From Ditylenchus dipsaci (Eukaryota; Nematoda; Chromadorea; Rhabditida; Anguinidae): a stretch of 64,000 nucleotides of DNA. The number at the start of each line of letters is the position of its first letter. The stretch's first letter is position 1. The position numbers and the translations under genes were made by a program. The notes below the pieces were generated by a model that worked only from the letters and a program-made list of their open reading frames with translations, searched no databases and had not been told where the DNA came from. Below, one piece after another: positions 34,614-46,156 of this stretch. The stretch is from the NCBI GenBank assembly GCA_004194705.1, contig SADC01000602.1, forward strand, positions 1-64,000. The letters run 5' to 3'.

Positions 34614-35078
34614 TTTTACACTCTAAAGACGGCTTATTTTGAGGTGTTTCGACCTCGCTCACTTTTAAGTCTTTTTTCATGCAGTTGTCCTTATTAAGTG
34701 ACCTATGAGTTGCGTCACACGATGGCTAAAAAAATTTCATACTTTATGTGCAATTTTTTTTTTCAAAAAGCCATGATTGGTTTTTTGATTTTTGAATTCG
34801 CGCCTTTTTCGAATTTTTTTCCGCAGAAACACCATATTACTCGAAAAAACACGAAGCGCGAATTGGCGCGAAAAGGCGCGAATTCGAAAATCGAAAAGAC
34901 CATGATACGGGTATCATGTTTTTTTGAATTTTTTTGCATATAAAGTATAAAAAATTTAGCCATCGTGTGACGCAACTCATAGGTCACTAAATAAAGAAAA
35001 CCGCGTGAAAAAAAGACTTAAAAGTAAGCGAGATCGAAACACCTCAAAATCAGCCGTCTTTAGAGTGTTAAACGGCGT
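34614..35078. repeat. Large palindrome with GGCGCGAATTC-rich centre
   Basis: CACTCTAAAGACGGCTTATT..CACCTC at the left is inverted at the right (GTCTTTAGAGTG). Arms contain TGACCTATGAGTTGCGTCAC and ATGGCTAAAAAAATTT. About 460 bp, non-coding; frames on both strands mirror each other. Confidence 0.85.
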
Positions 35079-35224
35079 AATTTCTAGGGGTTTTTTCTGA
35101 ATATTTTTCTGTATGGCTGAAAAAGCCCAAAAGAGGGAAAGATCTCGTGCTGCCAAAATTTCTTTTGAAATGCTTTGGTCCTGGTTTCAATCAGGTGCCG
35201 AATAAAACTTTTATTTTCATATTA

Positions 35225-35345
35225 CATTCGACCCTCGATATAACGCCACCCTTAGGACTGGCCCCCAGGTGGTGTTGGGTTCACTCTGACTGAATTCTAG
35301 TCAAAGAGTCCATTTTTGAGTGGCGTTATATCCAGGGTTGACTGG
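35225..35345. mobile_element. Short pogo/Tigger-like remnant
   Basis: CGACCCTCGATATAACGCC and GGCGTTATATCCAGGGTTGA face each other 120 bp apart, the same layout as the CAGTCGACTCTCG elements but with decayed ends. Confidence 0.6.
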
Positions 35346-35349
35346 ATGT

Positions 35350-36825
35350 CAAGCATGCTATTTACCATGGTTTACCTTGTGGTTTGCGTTCTGTATGTAC
35401 TTGCAAATTAGATAATCACAGGTCAATCGCTGGAAGTATTAAGCCAAACTTGTGTTTTACATCAAATTTGCTTAGAGATCAAGGAAGTCGATCTGGGGAA
35501 ACAGAATTTTTTGTAGCGCATCACAGCGTGTCAAGCGTCAACTATAAATTCAAATTCAGTTTGAAATTGCCAGTTTCGTGTCGAGACAAAGCCATAACTT
35601 TCCAATCCTAAATTTTCATTTTTTAACTAATTTTGTGCGCATTTTGTGAATTTTTGTTAATCGTGTTTAGACGACTCTTAAGTAATTTTATGTGCTTAAA
35701 ACGATAAAAAAGCTGTTTTCTAACGCTTTTCCACATAAAAAATCGATTTTTTGAAGAAAAAAAAATTTGCCCAGTATTTGACTTTTTGCCTTGGGGGATC
35801 AAAGCAAATCAAGTTTCTGGTCAAATTTTACACTAAAAATTTTACACTAAAATTTGGCAAACGTTGCAGAAAAAATAACGAAATTATAGTCGAACAATTG
35901 AACACCAAAAAAAATTTCAGTTTACAGTCAAATTTGGCCATGAATTGTTTTTTACCAGACCGAAATTTGATTTTTGATAATGTCAATCCTTAGGAATCAT
36001 CTTTCATGTAATAGAAACCAAAACGTTTCGAAAAAAAAAACATAAAGAAGCGTTAAAAATTCGAATAATTAGCGAAAAAAATTCAAAGCACAATGCCAAT
36101 GTGTAGCTGACAGCATATAAGGTTTTGACACGCTGTGGCGTATGAGCACAAAATGTCATCTTTGTTTTAAATCAATTGAATTTCTTGCCTTTTCCTGTAT
36201 ACAAGTATTAATAATACATATTCTTTTAAAAAACTGCCCATCCCACAAACTTGTTAGATAAATTGGTAGAAAATACAAACTAATCATCTTCCTTCCTGAA
36301 ATAAATATGGAATTCATTGACTGGGACACCAAAGAGCAATAAAATTTCCAGGTTAATTTATTGTAAAATGATTCCATTGGAAGTGGAGGGGGGAGGCCAA
36401 AGTCAACAATGTACAGATAATTGTTTGTTTGGGAGTTCCCTAGCTTACCTGCCCAACTAGCTGCGTCGCAGTAATCTTCACTAATATTTTACTACCAATC
36501 AGTCGTAAAACTGGTAAGAGCTCGCAGAAAAGAAAAAACTCACAGGAGCTAGAGAAAAAGAGATTTTAGATAACCGAAATGACCGAAAAAGTTTGGACTA
36601 ATGTTGTGGAGCAAAAGTTGCTAGAACATTCTAGAATGTCTGCCAAAGTTGAATTTATCTCTGTGAAGATCAAGAAACTTTTTTACATATTTGATGACAA
36701 TGCGAGAAGTAAGAGGGCATACGACCAGGACTAGAAATGCGCTTCTTATTGGCCAAGAATAGGGATCTTATACTCAACTTGCCGTGGCTCTAAAAAATCT
36801 AGGCATTTACAACCCTAGCCCATTT
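35350..36825. other. No gene recognised
   Basis: AT-rich intergenic DNA with short dispersed repeat pieces (for example TTTTTGCCTTGGGGGATCAAA at about 35783-35803). Frames up to 80 codons have no support. Confidence 0.45.
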
Positions 36826-36829
36826 TTGG

Positions 36830-37207
36830 TAGGGTTGCATTTCATATCGCGATATTTCGTTCATTTTCTCTGACTTTTTTCAAAATCTTTGAGAAATAGT
36901 TTTTACCATCTGATAGCTACGATTTCAGGCTACAAAATAGTATTTTTCGGGCCGGGGTTTGTTGGACGGGATGACTTTTTGGTCAAAAGCTTGGTTTGTT
37001 GGTGGCATTTAAAAAAGGTGTTCTTTAACCAAAAAAGCCATCCCGTAGGCCAACATTATTTCAAACCCTGGCTCGAAAAATACCATTTTGTAGCCTGAAA
37101 GCTTAGCTATCAGATGGTAAAAACAATTTTCAAAGACTTTGGAAAAAGTCAGAGAAAATGAACGAAATATCGCAAAATGAAATGTGGCGAAATGAAATGT
37201 GACCCTA
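36830..37207. repeat. Palindrome with TAGGGTTGC end
   Basis: TTTACCATCTGATAGCTA and CGGGATGACTTTTTGGTC at the left pair with GCCATCCCG and TAGCTATCAGATGGTAAA at the right; apex near 37010. The left end TAGGGTTGCATTTC resembles the hAT-like termini, but no duplication is visible. Confidence 0.75.
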
Positions 37208-37214
37208 CCCTATT

Positions 37215-38960
37215 TGTTGATTACTTATTGCTGGGAGGGCGATTAATAAAATATTCTGCGAATAATTAAAAGTTCCAACTCTAGCCTAAAATTATCAAAT
37301 GAAAAAGCAATCCACCAAAACGTGATGCGATTTGCAAAACACTAATATCATAAAAAAACTCAACACACAAAAGCAAAAAAAAGTGTCAAATTCAAAAACT
37401 TTTGACTCCATTTGCCAAGCTAAATTCACTAAGGAGGAGTAAAACACACAAATACTGCAGACCAAAATAGTCAGTAGTAGTGGTGAGGAATTCTCTTTTC
37501 TCTCCCTCTCTAAAGCCAACAAAAGGCAAACCGAAAAATAGAAAAAAGATTAAAAAAAAAATTTCTAGCCAAACAATAAAAATTGAAAAGTTCCGTTTCC
37601 AAAGTGCAAGGCAACCAACTTTTTGTTTTTTCGTAACAAAAGATCGACCATGTAATACTACTGATAAACCTCCAAAAATAGACAAAAAATGGGCAAATGA
37701 ACTATTGTGGAAGTTAGATATGATAAGGGAGTGTCAAACCATATGACAGGCATTCATATTGGGTGCACCTTGAACCACAGAAACCAGGAGAAGGCAGAGG
37801 CACGACAATGTCATAGGCCATCAATTAAGACTGCAAGGATGGGCATTTTCTTCCAAAAAAAGGCTAGCCAAATGAATAAGAGGGTACGTGGAACGAAAAT
37901 GAAAAGAAAACGAGAGCTAGGCATACATAGCTGGCTAGATGGCTGGCCGGATAGATGGTTAGAAGGCCAATCGCTGGCTTGTCTGTGTTTCTCTGGCTCT
38001 TAAATGACTGCCTGGTTAGAGTGCGCTAGTTAGATAGTTGGGTGGAGTGGATGGATGGATAATTCGGGTTGCTGCGGTTAGTTCTCTGGTCTCGTCACTG
38101 CTAAATTATTAAAGTACAAGTGGAAAATGATTGGAAGAGAGCAAATTGCTCTTCCTTTTACTTAACCTTTTTTTTCGTCCAGAACTTTGTTGTGTTTTTT
38201 GTGGGGATGGGGTATGCAGACAGTTTTAATGCTTTTTTAGGGGTAAGAGGGTGTTGATGTAATTGAATTATCATAACGTTATTATATTAACGATGAGTTA
38301 ACTGTAACACTTTTTTCAAGTCCGTAACAGTGACAAGAGTCACCTAACAGAAAGTTTTACTTGCTTCCGTATCACGTAATGCTGTTACGTTCAAAGAACT
38401 TTTATCTGCCATGAAAAATTATTTTTCGCCGCAAATTGTTTCTTGACGTGAAACACGTTTTCACGGCAAAAGAAAGTTTGCGTTGCGGCAGAACAAAAGT
38501 ATTTTAACGGCGAAAAAAAAAAGTATTTATACGGCAAAAATTTTTAATTTTAAGAGAAAATGATTGCCCTACATGAAAAGCCGCGGATATTATTGGCACA
38601 AATTTTAGCATTTTTTAGAAATGGCTAGTAAAGTTGAAATCCTCACAATATTTCAGATTAGGCTTATGAATGGGAACTAATAAAAAAATTCAAAAATTGA
38701 GTTAAGAAAGTGTCGGTCCTTAGGCGGAACAAACTTGAAGGCGGTTCACTTGAGAGTCGAGTTTCAGACTACACACTTAAAATTCAAGCTCTTTTTGGAA
38801 AGAGTTGCTGCCTGCATGGGTTTTTTCGCAACACTATTTTATACACAATTAAATATCGAACCAAGGGAAAAAACAGCCTAAAACATCCTATCAAATGGTT
38901 AGTTTTATTTGAACGAAATTATTCGATTAGAGGTGAACAAAAAAATAAAATGAGTGCTTC
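37215..38960. other. Gene-free DNA downstream of bir-1
   Basis: Includes GGCTAGATGGCTGGCCGGAT-type tetranucleotide drift (37915-38060) and AAAAAGTATTT/GCGGCAAAA degenerate repeats (38420-38550) like those at 31.0 and 49.6 kb. No further gene recognised. Confidence 0.45.
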
Positions 38961-38966
38961 TTAAAC

Positions 38967-40813
38967 CTAAGGTTTAGTAGTGTTGTTCTCTAACTTTAGG
39001 CGAATCACAAAATTTACAAACAATTTGACGAAATTAAGAGCGGAGAATTTTTCTGTGTTTGTAACCAGTTTATCCATCAGTGCAGACAAGCTTTCTGTGG
39101 ATTCCGCAATGCAAGGGTACTGAAATTGTGAAGTGAAATTAGTTTTAGTAGATTTCATGCAATTATAAAAAAATTACAAAAAGAAAACGAACAGTGTGCG
39201 TTTCGTGTCGTCAGATTGTGTTCAAAGAAAGTTAACAAAAAACTCAAAGATGCAACTAAAGTACCGGAATAAATGACTGAATTTCCGAAAAAAATAAAAA
39301 AGGTCTAATTTCGCCTTTTCTTACGCTAACCTACCCTGTACGGTACTTATTTAGTCCCCTCCCCATGCTCGGATTTTTTGAAAAGTGACTCAAAATAACT
39401 CGGAATTATGTCTAAGGTGAGTGAGTGCGCGCATCTCAAAGCAACCAAGCCCCCTGCGCCCCGAAGGGGGCGCAGGGGGCTTGGTTGCTTGGGGGTTGAG
39501 ATGCGCACCCACACATACCTGAGACACAATTCACTCGAGATTCACTCTAGCATTTTACCTAGATTTTGCTTAAAAAAGGTTAAAATTTGGTCAAAAATAC
39601 CCGAAAAAGACCATCTATCCTCAAGGGATGGGTGGATTTTTTTTGATAAAATTTAACTTTTTTCATTCAGAAAGTGTTTAGAAATGCTTCTCGTACCTTG
39701 TTGTGCAGAAAAAAATGAGTTCGGGGGGTCATTTTGGGTCACTTTTCAAAAACTCCAAGCATGGGGGGGGCTAAAAAAAGTGCCCCTGTACCTAAGCCTT
39801 AACCATAAAAGTCAATAGAAAGGTTGAAGGTTAGATGTAAACTCTAGAAATACCTTAGAATGCTCAAAAGCTATTGTTTTTACGGTATGTTCGAAATTCG
39901 GCAGTGGTTGATAGTTTGTATGACGTCCCCGTAAGCTCGACAGACGTGAGCAAGTCTGTGACACCGGATTCATATTCAGCATAGTCAAATTGCACATTAA
40001 CCTCTTTTAAAATTTAAACTTACTGTCAAATTAAAATTATTTTCAAGACAAAAAAACATTTAAAAATCGAATATTTAAAATCTGACTGCGAGTTTCGAAT
40101 TGAATAAACACTTTTGTATGCAAATTGACCGTGATGAACACTAATCTGGTGTCTGAATTTTGTCTTTGCCTAGCGGGGACGTTCAAATTAATTTTGTGCG
40201 GTGGATGTTCGGTGGCTAGCAAGATATAAAGCTTCACGGAATAAATACAAAAATACAGAATTTAGCGGTTTGAGGAAACAATTTCTTGTTTCCTCTAATC
40301 TTAACAATCTCAGATTTCTGAAATCAGTAAAGATTGGTATCTCGCTAAAAAGCTGAATTTCACTGCTACACCAAAATATTATGCTACTATATATTAAAAT
40401 GCTAACCTGTTGAGTGGCTTTAACATAAGAAATGACCCTCAGCCAGTCCTTGACCACAAACTGCTCTTCCGGTTTGTTCAGTTTAGCCAGTTCACAGTCG
40501 GGTCTGTGTTTGTGATGCTCAACACTAGGCTGGTCTTCTGGATCCCACAACATCTCGTGCTGACACACAAAACACCTGGCTGCATCTGGCTCTTTGGGCG
40601 TTGCCGTGCACACAAACCTGCTTGGCCAACTTAAAAAACCAAATTAAATTCTTTGTCTCCAACCAAAAATTAGCCTACATTTTTGGAAGTACAGTTGGCT
40701 CCCTTGACCTTGTCGTATTTCCACTTTCCATTGAAAGTGTGCAGTCGGTTGGTGTAGTCGAAGTATTGGGTGTTGACAGTGTCGAACAAATGTCCCACTT
40801 CGTGCTCTTGCAT
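38967..40813 (-). CDS. bir-1: Survivin/BIR-1-type single-BIR protein, 3 exons
   Basis: Exons are 40813-40679, 40629-40407 and 39119-38967, giving about 177 residues (survivin 142; C. elegans BIR-1 about 155). Exon 1 starts MQEHEVGHLFD and carries the BIR N-terminal helix region (YTNRLHTFNGKWKYDKVK..CTSKN). Exon 2 has the zinc-binding core: RCFVC (C-x2-C), WDPEDQP, then HHKHRPDC (H-x6-C). Exon 3 encodes ESLSALMDKLVTN and a hydrophobic helix, ending KLENNTTKP. BIR-1/survivin is the chromosomal passenger subunit that docks Aurora B and INCENP on chromatin. Exon 2 needs one base restored near 40614 (GGTTTGTG), and the exon 1 donor seems to lack one G. Intron 1 is 49 bp. Exon 3 is assigned by phase and by its TTTCAG acceptor, so it is less certain than the BIR exons. 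Confidence 0.85.
39340..39790. mobile_element. Composite fold-back element with truncated core copy 5
   Basis: Left arm ATTTAGTCCCCTCCCCATGC and GAAAAGTGACTCAAAATA; right arm AAATGAGTTCGGGGGGTCAT and CACTTTTCAAAAACTCC ending GGGGGGGGCTAAAAAAAGTG. The core hairpin (39395-39548) keeps the first long stem (GTGAGTGAGTGCGCGC, CCAAGCCCCCTGCGCCCC) but lost the second hairpin and the GCGGTAGGCCCC box. Same arm family as 7129-8642. Confidence 0.8.
39880..40215. repeat. Inverted-repeat piece in bir-1 intron 2
   Basis: GTGACACCGGATTCATATTC (39959) pairs loosely with GATGAACACTAATCTGGTGTC (40133), and GACGTCCCC faces GGGGACG. Similar to the CAGCGTAGTCGATTTGATT arm of the 1.4-2.0 kb palindrome. It accounts for part of the 1.29 kb intron between BIR-1 exons 2 and 3. 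Confidence 0.55.
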
Positions 40814-41269
40814 CTCCGGTTAGTAAACAGTGTTTTAACTGGGAGATATATGGGTTACTAGCAACTGGATGCGAGGCAAGCACCAAAAGCGACATTCAAA
40901 TGCAGATATAACGCCAAAATTGATATTTTTGTTGCGAGTCAAAAGTGAAAATCAGTAATTTAAATGCTCAATTAGGTCGGCCCTATATGATAATCGGTCC
41001 CATTTTTGCCTTGGTCCCCCTGTTGGTTTTTTGAATTTTTTGGCTAATTTTTATATGATTTTTTATATGATGATTTTATACGATTATATGATTTTGACAA
41101 CAAGCAAATTTTACATGAATTGGACTTGGACAAAAATACTGTTGTGGATTGGCTGAATATGTGCAGGGAAAAAAATCATATAAAAATTATCAAAAAATGC
41201 ACAAAAATCGACAGGGTTTTTCAATTATTTTAAAATAGTGTTTAAACGACTCCTAAGTAATTTTTATAT

Positions 41270-41886
41270 GCTTAAAGGACCATGGTTTTTGAACGCAGCA
41301 GCATCTCCAAAATTTGAATTGGCGGGGGACACTTTTTTGCTCTGAAAATATTCAACAATTATTTTTCAGATTATTTTTTGTTTCCATTTAAAATTTTATC
41401 AAAATATAGAATCATTCACTAGTCGAGCCCCGTAAAAGCCCAAGTGCCTGTCCCCCTCCAAAGAGTATTTTTCTCTAAGCGTACTATTTTGGGTTCCCTT
41501 GATTTTTTTAAGTTTTCTTTTTTGCAATGCGTAGCGCACTAACTTAGGCTTAGGTTTAGGCTTAGGCCTTAGGCTTTGATGAAAAAGTCTGTTTAGAAAA
41601 AAATACTCTTTGGAGGTGGGCGGGCACTTGGGCTTAGGCTACTGTCGTCGAGCCCAACGTTGCTTAACATTGCCAGATCGGACGACTTAGGCTACTTTCA
41701 CTGCACCGTATCTACTTAAGTGAGATTTAAATTTAAACTGGACTAACACATAAAATACAAATTTTCAATGCAAATAAAAAAATAATTCACATTCAAATTT
41801 AATTGGTCTCGATGATAAAAAGTGTCCCCCGCCAATTCAAATTTTGGAAATGTCGATGCGTTCAAAAATCATGGTCCTTAAAAAGG
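41270..41886. repeat. Inverted repeat with telomere-like TTAGGC tract in its loop
   Basis: Arms: AAGGACCATGGTTTTTGAAC with CCAAAATTTGAATTGGCGGG, and the inverse at 41815-41886. A second arm pair (CCCAAGTGCCTGTCCCCCTC and GGGCGGGCACTTGGGC) is nested inside. The loop holds CTTAGGCTTAGGTTTAGGCT and TAGGCCTTAGGC (41535-41576). Confidence 0.8.
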
Positions 41887-41931
41887 CATTTTCTGTAAAA
41901 ATGGACCACTTCATATAAGCTTTCGTTCCCT

Positions 41932-43246
41932 CTATTTTTTCGATTTCAGTTTTGGTCTCATTCGAAAGAGGAGACAATTCTAAGTAAGTTTACTTTACAC
42001 AGATTGCCAACAACAAATTTCGATGTCGAGAAATGGCCATTTCGAAATTCGACCTATGTCGACTGCCTCAAACGTGGGTGTTTTCTTTCTTATGCACGCA
42101 TTTTTTAATTTTTATCACAAGGCTTTCACACATTATATACTATCCGACGCAGAATTAAGCACGCTTTCATATGGTAATAATGGTTTCTGCTTGTCGCCCT
42201 ATTTTCATGGAAAAAATGATGATGAACCCAAAAGTCTAATTTTCCAGAATAGAAATTCTCAGCTGAAAACCTAATTTGCACCAATCTAAACGTCGCACCT
42301 CACGTTTTTTATTGCAGATGCGGAAAGCGCGTGAAATTTTGCAGAAGATAGTGAAAAAGTTTAAAAAAAGTTAAGCAACAAAAAGTTCTCTGTGAGACAA
42401 AAAGAATAAACACCATATTTTTATCAATTTTCGAATTATGGTAAAGTAAGTATATTTTTGTATTTACAGAAATTTTTTGTTGCTTTTCTTTTTTTTACTA
42501 TCTTGTGCGGAATTTAACGCGCTTTCCGAATCTGCAATGATAAAAAAGGTGGGGGTATACCTTCATATAGCGGAATAAATTAATTTCTCTTTTAAAATTT
42601 TCGTTCAAAAACTGATTTTTGGAGTGAATTGCTAATTTGACAAAAAACTTTAAAGTGTTGGGCAGAGACCATTAATATTATAAAATAGCCTGTTGAATTC
42701 TGCATCGAACGGTATAAATGCTTTAGCTCAAAATTTTCAAAAAGTTGATTTAAAAATATACCAAATGGAAAAAATGTCATAAAAATTAGTGAAAATTTGG
42801 CGTGCAGATCTTTTTTGTTTTTTATTTGGTGCAAATTTTGTTGCGCTTTCCGCATCTGCAATAAAAAACGTGAGGTGCGACGTTTAGATTGGTGCAAATT
42901 AGGTTTTGAGCTGAAAATTTCTATTCTGGAAAATTAGGCTTTTGGGTCATCATCATTTTTTACCATGAAAATAGGGCGACAAGCAGAAACCATTATTACC
43001 ATATGAAAGCGTGCTTAATTCTGCGTCGGATAGTATATAATGTGTGAAAGCCTTGTGATAAAAATTAAAAAATGCGTGCATAAGAAAGAAAACACCCACG
43101 TTTGAGGCAGTCGACATAGGTCGAATTTCAAAATGGTCGTTTCTCGAGATCCAAATTTGATGTTGTCAATCTGTAGAGAATAAACTTACTCATAAATGTC
43201 TCCTCTTTCGAATGAGACCAAAACTGAAATCGAAAAAATCGAGGAA
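41932..43246. repeat. Large inverted repeat, ~400-bp arms
   Basis: Left arm 41932-42345 (GATTTCAGTTTTGGTCTCAT .. GCAGATGCGGAAAGCGCG) is inverted at 42835-43246. The loop of about 490 bp carries a third, shorter GCGCTTTCCGAATCTGCAAT copy at 42515-42540. Arms are more than 90% alike by eye. Non-coding. Confidence 0.85.
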
Positions 43247-43443
43247 ACGTTTTAAAACGATGAAAAAAGTGCCCTTTCTAAAACGATGAAAAAAATATTT
43301 TCTGACATTTTCCCACACAAAAAATAGATTTTTTGACAAAAAAATGTTTGGCCAAAATTCGACTTTTTGCCTTGGTCCATCAAGGCAATCCAACCTCAAA
43401 GGGTACCTGGATACCCCAAAAAAGATGGAATTCGAACATAGTT

Positions 43444-43590
43444 TTGAATACTGGAGCCTACCGCATAAATAAACTCTGGTATGCATGCTTTTTCATGCAT
43501 CCAGAGTCACTTTCGAGTGATTCGCGTCTAAAGTATGTGGGTGTGCGCATCACAACTCCAAGCCCCCTGCGGCCCTAAAGGGGAATATGG
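43444..43590 (-). repeat. Core double-hairpin element, copy 6 (truncated, inverted)
   Basis: Reverse orientation: GCCTACCGCATAAATAAACT, CTCTGGTATGCATGCTTTTT, GCATCCAGAGTCACTTTCGA, AAGTATGTGGGTGTGCGCAT, CCAAGCCCCCTGCGGCCC. Truncated after the first half of the long stem. Confidence 0.82.
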
Positions 43591-43727
43591 CTTTTGAGTA
43601 TTCAACGTTCGCAATGAGACACTTGAATCACAAAAAATTACTATTTTTAAAAATCTTCACCAAAATTCCTAAAACATTTTTTTGTAAACTTTGGCCAGCA
43701 GGGAAATTATAAGGTAACACTTTACTT

Positions 43728-44612
43728 GGCCCCCACGGCTGACCCACTTTCGAGGTGAATTTTTAAAAACCGATTGCATATTCGTGTTTCTCGACCCGTA
43801 TTTTTACGGGAAATGATCATCAGATTCTGTGAAAGTGAAAAAAATTTTTGGGATTTGCCTTGGTCCCCCAAAGCAAAATTTTAGAAAAATTAAAAAAAAA
43901 TATTTTTCAAATTGGCGCCTTTTGAATTTTAAAGGGATTAAGGGCTGTATTGGGAGGGGAAGGGAATAGAAGGGGGCCACTTTTATGGTAGAACAATAGA
44001 AAAGTAAATATATGTATTCTTCGACTGCCTCACCATGTTTTTCAACTGGGCAGTGGCAACAAGAGACTCTATACGCATTTTTTGATCAAGAGTACTTCTC
44101 GGAATCATGTCTAAGGTAAGTGAGTGCGCGCATCTCTAACTCTCAAGCCCCCTGCGCCCCCTTCGTGGGCGCAGGGGCTTGGGGGCTTGGAGTTGAGAAG
44201 CGCACACCCACATACCTTAGACACAAATCACCCGAAAGTGACTCTGGATGCATGAAAAAGCATGCATACCAGAGTTTATTTATGCGGTAGGCCCCAGTAT
44301 TCAAAACTATGTTCAACATCTTCTTGTTACGGGCCTTGTATGATTAGTGGCCCCTTTTATTCCCTTCCCCTCCAATACAGCCCTTAATCCTTTAAAATTC
44401 AAAAGGCGCCAATTTGAAAAATATTTTTTTTTCAAATTTTTCTAAAATTTTACCTTGGGGGACCAAGGCAAATCCCAAAAAAAATTTTTCACTTTCACAG
44501 AATCTGATGATCATTTCCCGTAAAAATCCGGGTCGAGAAACACGAATATGCAATCGGTTTTCAAAAATTCACCTCGAAAGTGGGTCAGCCGTGGGGGGGG
44601 GGGGCAAGTTAA
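43728..44612. mobile_element. Composite fold-back element with core hairpin copy 7
   Basis: Left arm CTTGGCCCCCACGGCTGACC with ACTTTCGAGGTGAATTTTT, GATCATCAGATTCTGTGAAA; the inverse right arm ends GTCAGCCGTGGGGGG..GCAAG. Arms of about 280 bp flank the core (44040-44313). Arm sequences are unrelated to those of the composites at 8, 26 and 39 kb. Confidence 0.85.
44040..44313 (+). repeat. Core double-hairpin element, copy 7
   Basis: GTCTAAGGTAAGTGAGTGCG, CAAGCCCCCTGCGCCCCC / GGGCGCAGGGGCTTGG, GCGCACACCCACATACCTTA, ACTCTGGATGCATG / CATGCATACCAGAGT, TTATTTATGCGGTAGGCCCC. Confidence 0.86.
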
Positions 44613-45150
44613 GTCTAGCCAATTATAAATGCTTATTATTCTGACAAGATTATTAGCGGAGCTGAAAGCGCAGAATCTAAACTTTCAGAATTACGGACTA
44701 TTTATCGAAATTCGAAAATCTTTTAATAAAATAATTAAAATATAAAAAACGTGCATTTTTGGCAATATTTAGGTATCTAAGTTTGGCTTGAATAGTGACA
44801 TGGATTGCACCCTGTTTTCGTTTTTCTGGAATAAACGTGTAGAGCTGACTTTCAGCTTTCGTTCAAGCCTGAACGTGGCTAATTGAGTTATGAAAATGTT
44901 GCATAAATTCCATTATACAGTGAATAATCCAACTAATCAAAACAAAGAAATTTCAGAAAATATTCTCACTTTTGTATTGAAAAGAAAATTTTCCTATTCG
45001 CGATTATTCAAATTTGACACGCCGTGATAGTGTTTAGCGATACGCTCATAGAAATTTTCGGCTTAATTACCGCATTTGCTATAAATTAGCCTCCTTAGCG
45101 TTTATTTGAATCTCAAGAAATTTAACATGGACAACGTTTGAAAATTAATA

Positions 45151-45418
45151 TACCGTATTTACTGTATTAACTCCCCACCCTTTAATAACTCACCACCCTC
45201 TAATAAGTCCCCACCCTACGGACCTTATATCTCAGCCTAGAGCGAACATTTCGCAAATCTGTTTTTTTGCGTTTTCTTAGTTGCCGCGAGTTCACCTGAT
45301 TACACTTTTCAGATTTTGGTTGACCACCCGAAAATCTCAAAATCGACCTCAAATTTTTTCGATTTTTTAGAGGTTGAAAAATAACTCCCCATCGGGACTT
45401 AATACAGTAAATACGGTA
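45151..45418. mobile_element. TACCGTA element, 268 bp
   Basis: TACCGTATTTACTGTATTAA at the left, inverse AATACAGTAAATACGGTA at the right. Subterminal TAATAACTC/ACTCCCCACCCT repeats. The interior (CAGCCTAGAGCGAACATTTC, GAAAATCTCAAAATCGACCT) is shared with 6500-6700, 28.85-28.98 and 55.1-55.25 kb. Confidence 0.88.
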
Positions 45419-46155
45419 AATGTAATTACCTTATATCTTCTAATTAGGTGGATAACCACCTTCCAATACGGACCCTCGACTTTGAGCACCGATATCTCGG
45501 CCTCGAGCCAACATTTTGAAAATCTGTTTTTCGCGTTTTCTTAACTCGAATAAGCTCTACATATTTTACTTTTATTCTACTTTTACTTTTCTCAGATTCT
45601 ACTTATTTCTAATCGGATAAATATTTTTGTCGCTTCTTGTGGCTTTTTATATCCCGGGATCTGACCGAGAGCGTGTTAGGGAATGCTAAGACGGACGCGA
45701 AAAGCCGAAAGCAGAAGATGCTCAACAATGCACAATACAGACCAGCCTAGATATATGAGCACTCTGATATAAGAGCGCTCGTAAAAATTTGGGTGGCCAG
45801 TAAAGAAAATTTTCATAAAGTGGATTCCCTAGATATAAGCACAAAAGAAAAATGTCGAAAAAATCGAGGTAACAAGCCTTCCGAAGAGAAGGTCCAAAAT
45901 TACAGAAAATCACTTTTAAATTGATTAACCAAAAGATAAAGAGCTAAAATAAAGCTATGAGCTGTAGGAAACCTCAACCCAATGGCTTAATAATGAAAAA
46001 TCTTCGTGAAAACTATTCAAATATGGATGAATTTATAAAAAAATTGAGTGTTTGAATCGATAAAATAGGTGGATTTCATTATTTTTGACAAAGATTCGAA
46101 AAAAATGCTGGAAAAAATAAAATAGGCACTAGATTTCATTATTATATACGAAAAC
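45419..46155. other. No gene recognised
   Basis: AT-rich DNA with a partial copy of the TACCGTA element interior (45480-45600, CGGCCTCGAGCCAACATTTT). The 63-codon frame at 45722-45913 has no support. Confidence 0.4.
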
Positions 46156-46156
46156 T

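Noticed and set aside
34698..34987. Pair of ~80-codon frames with the same peptide start on both strands
   Set aside because: They are the two arms of a palindrome, so the identical peptides are a mirror effect.
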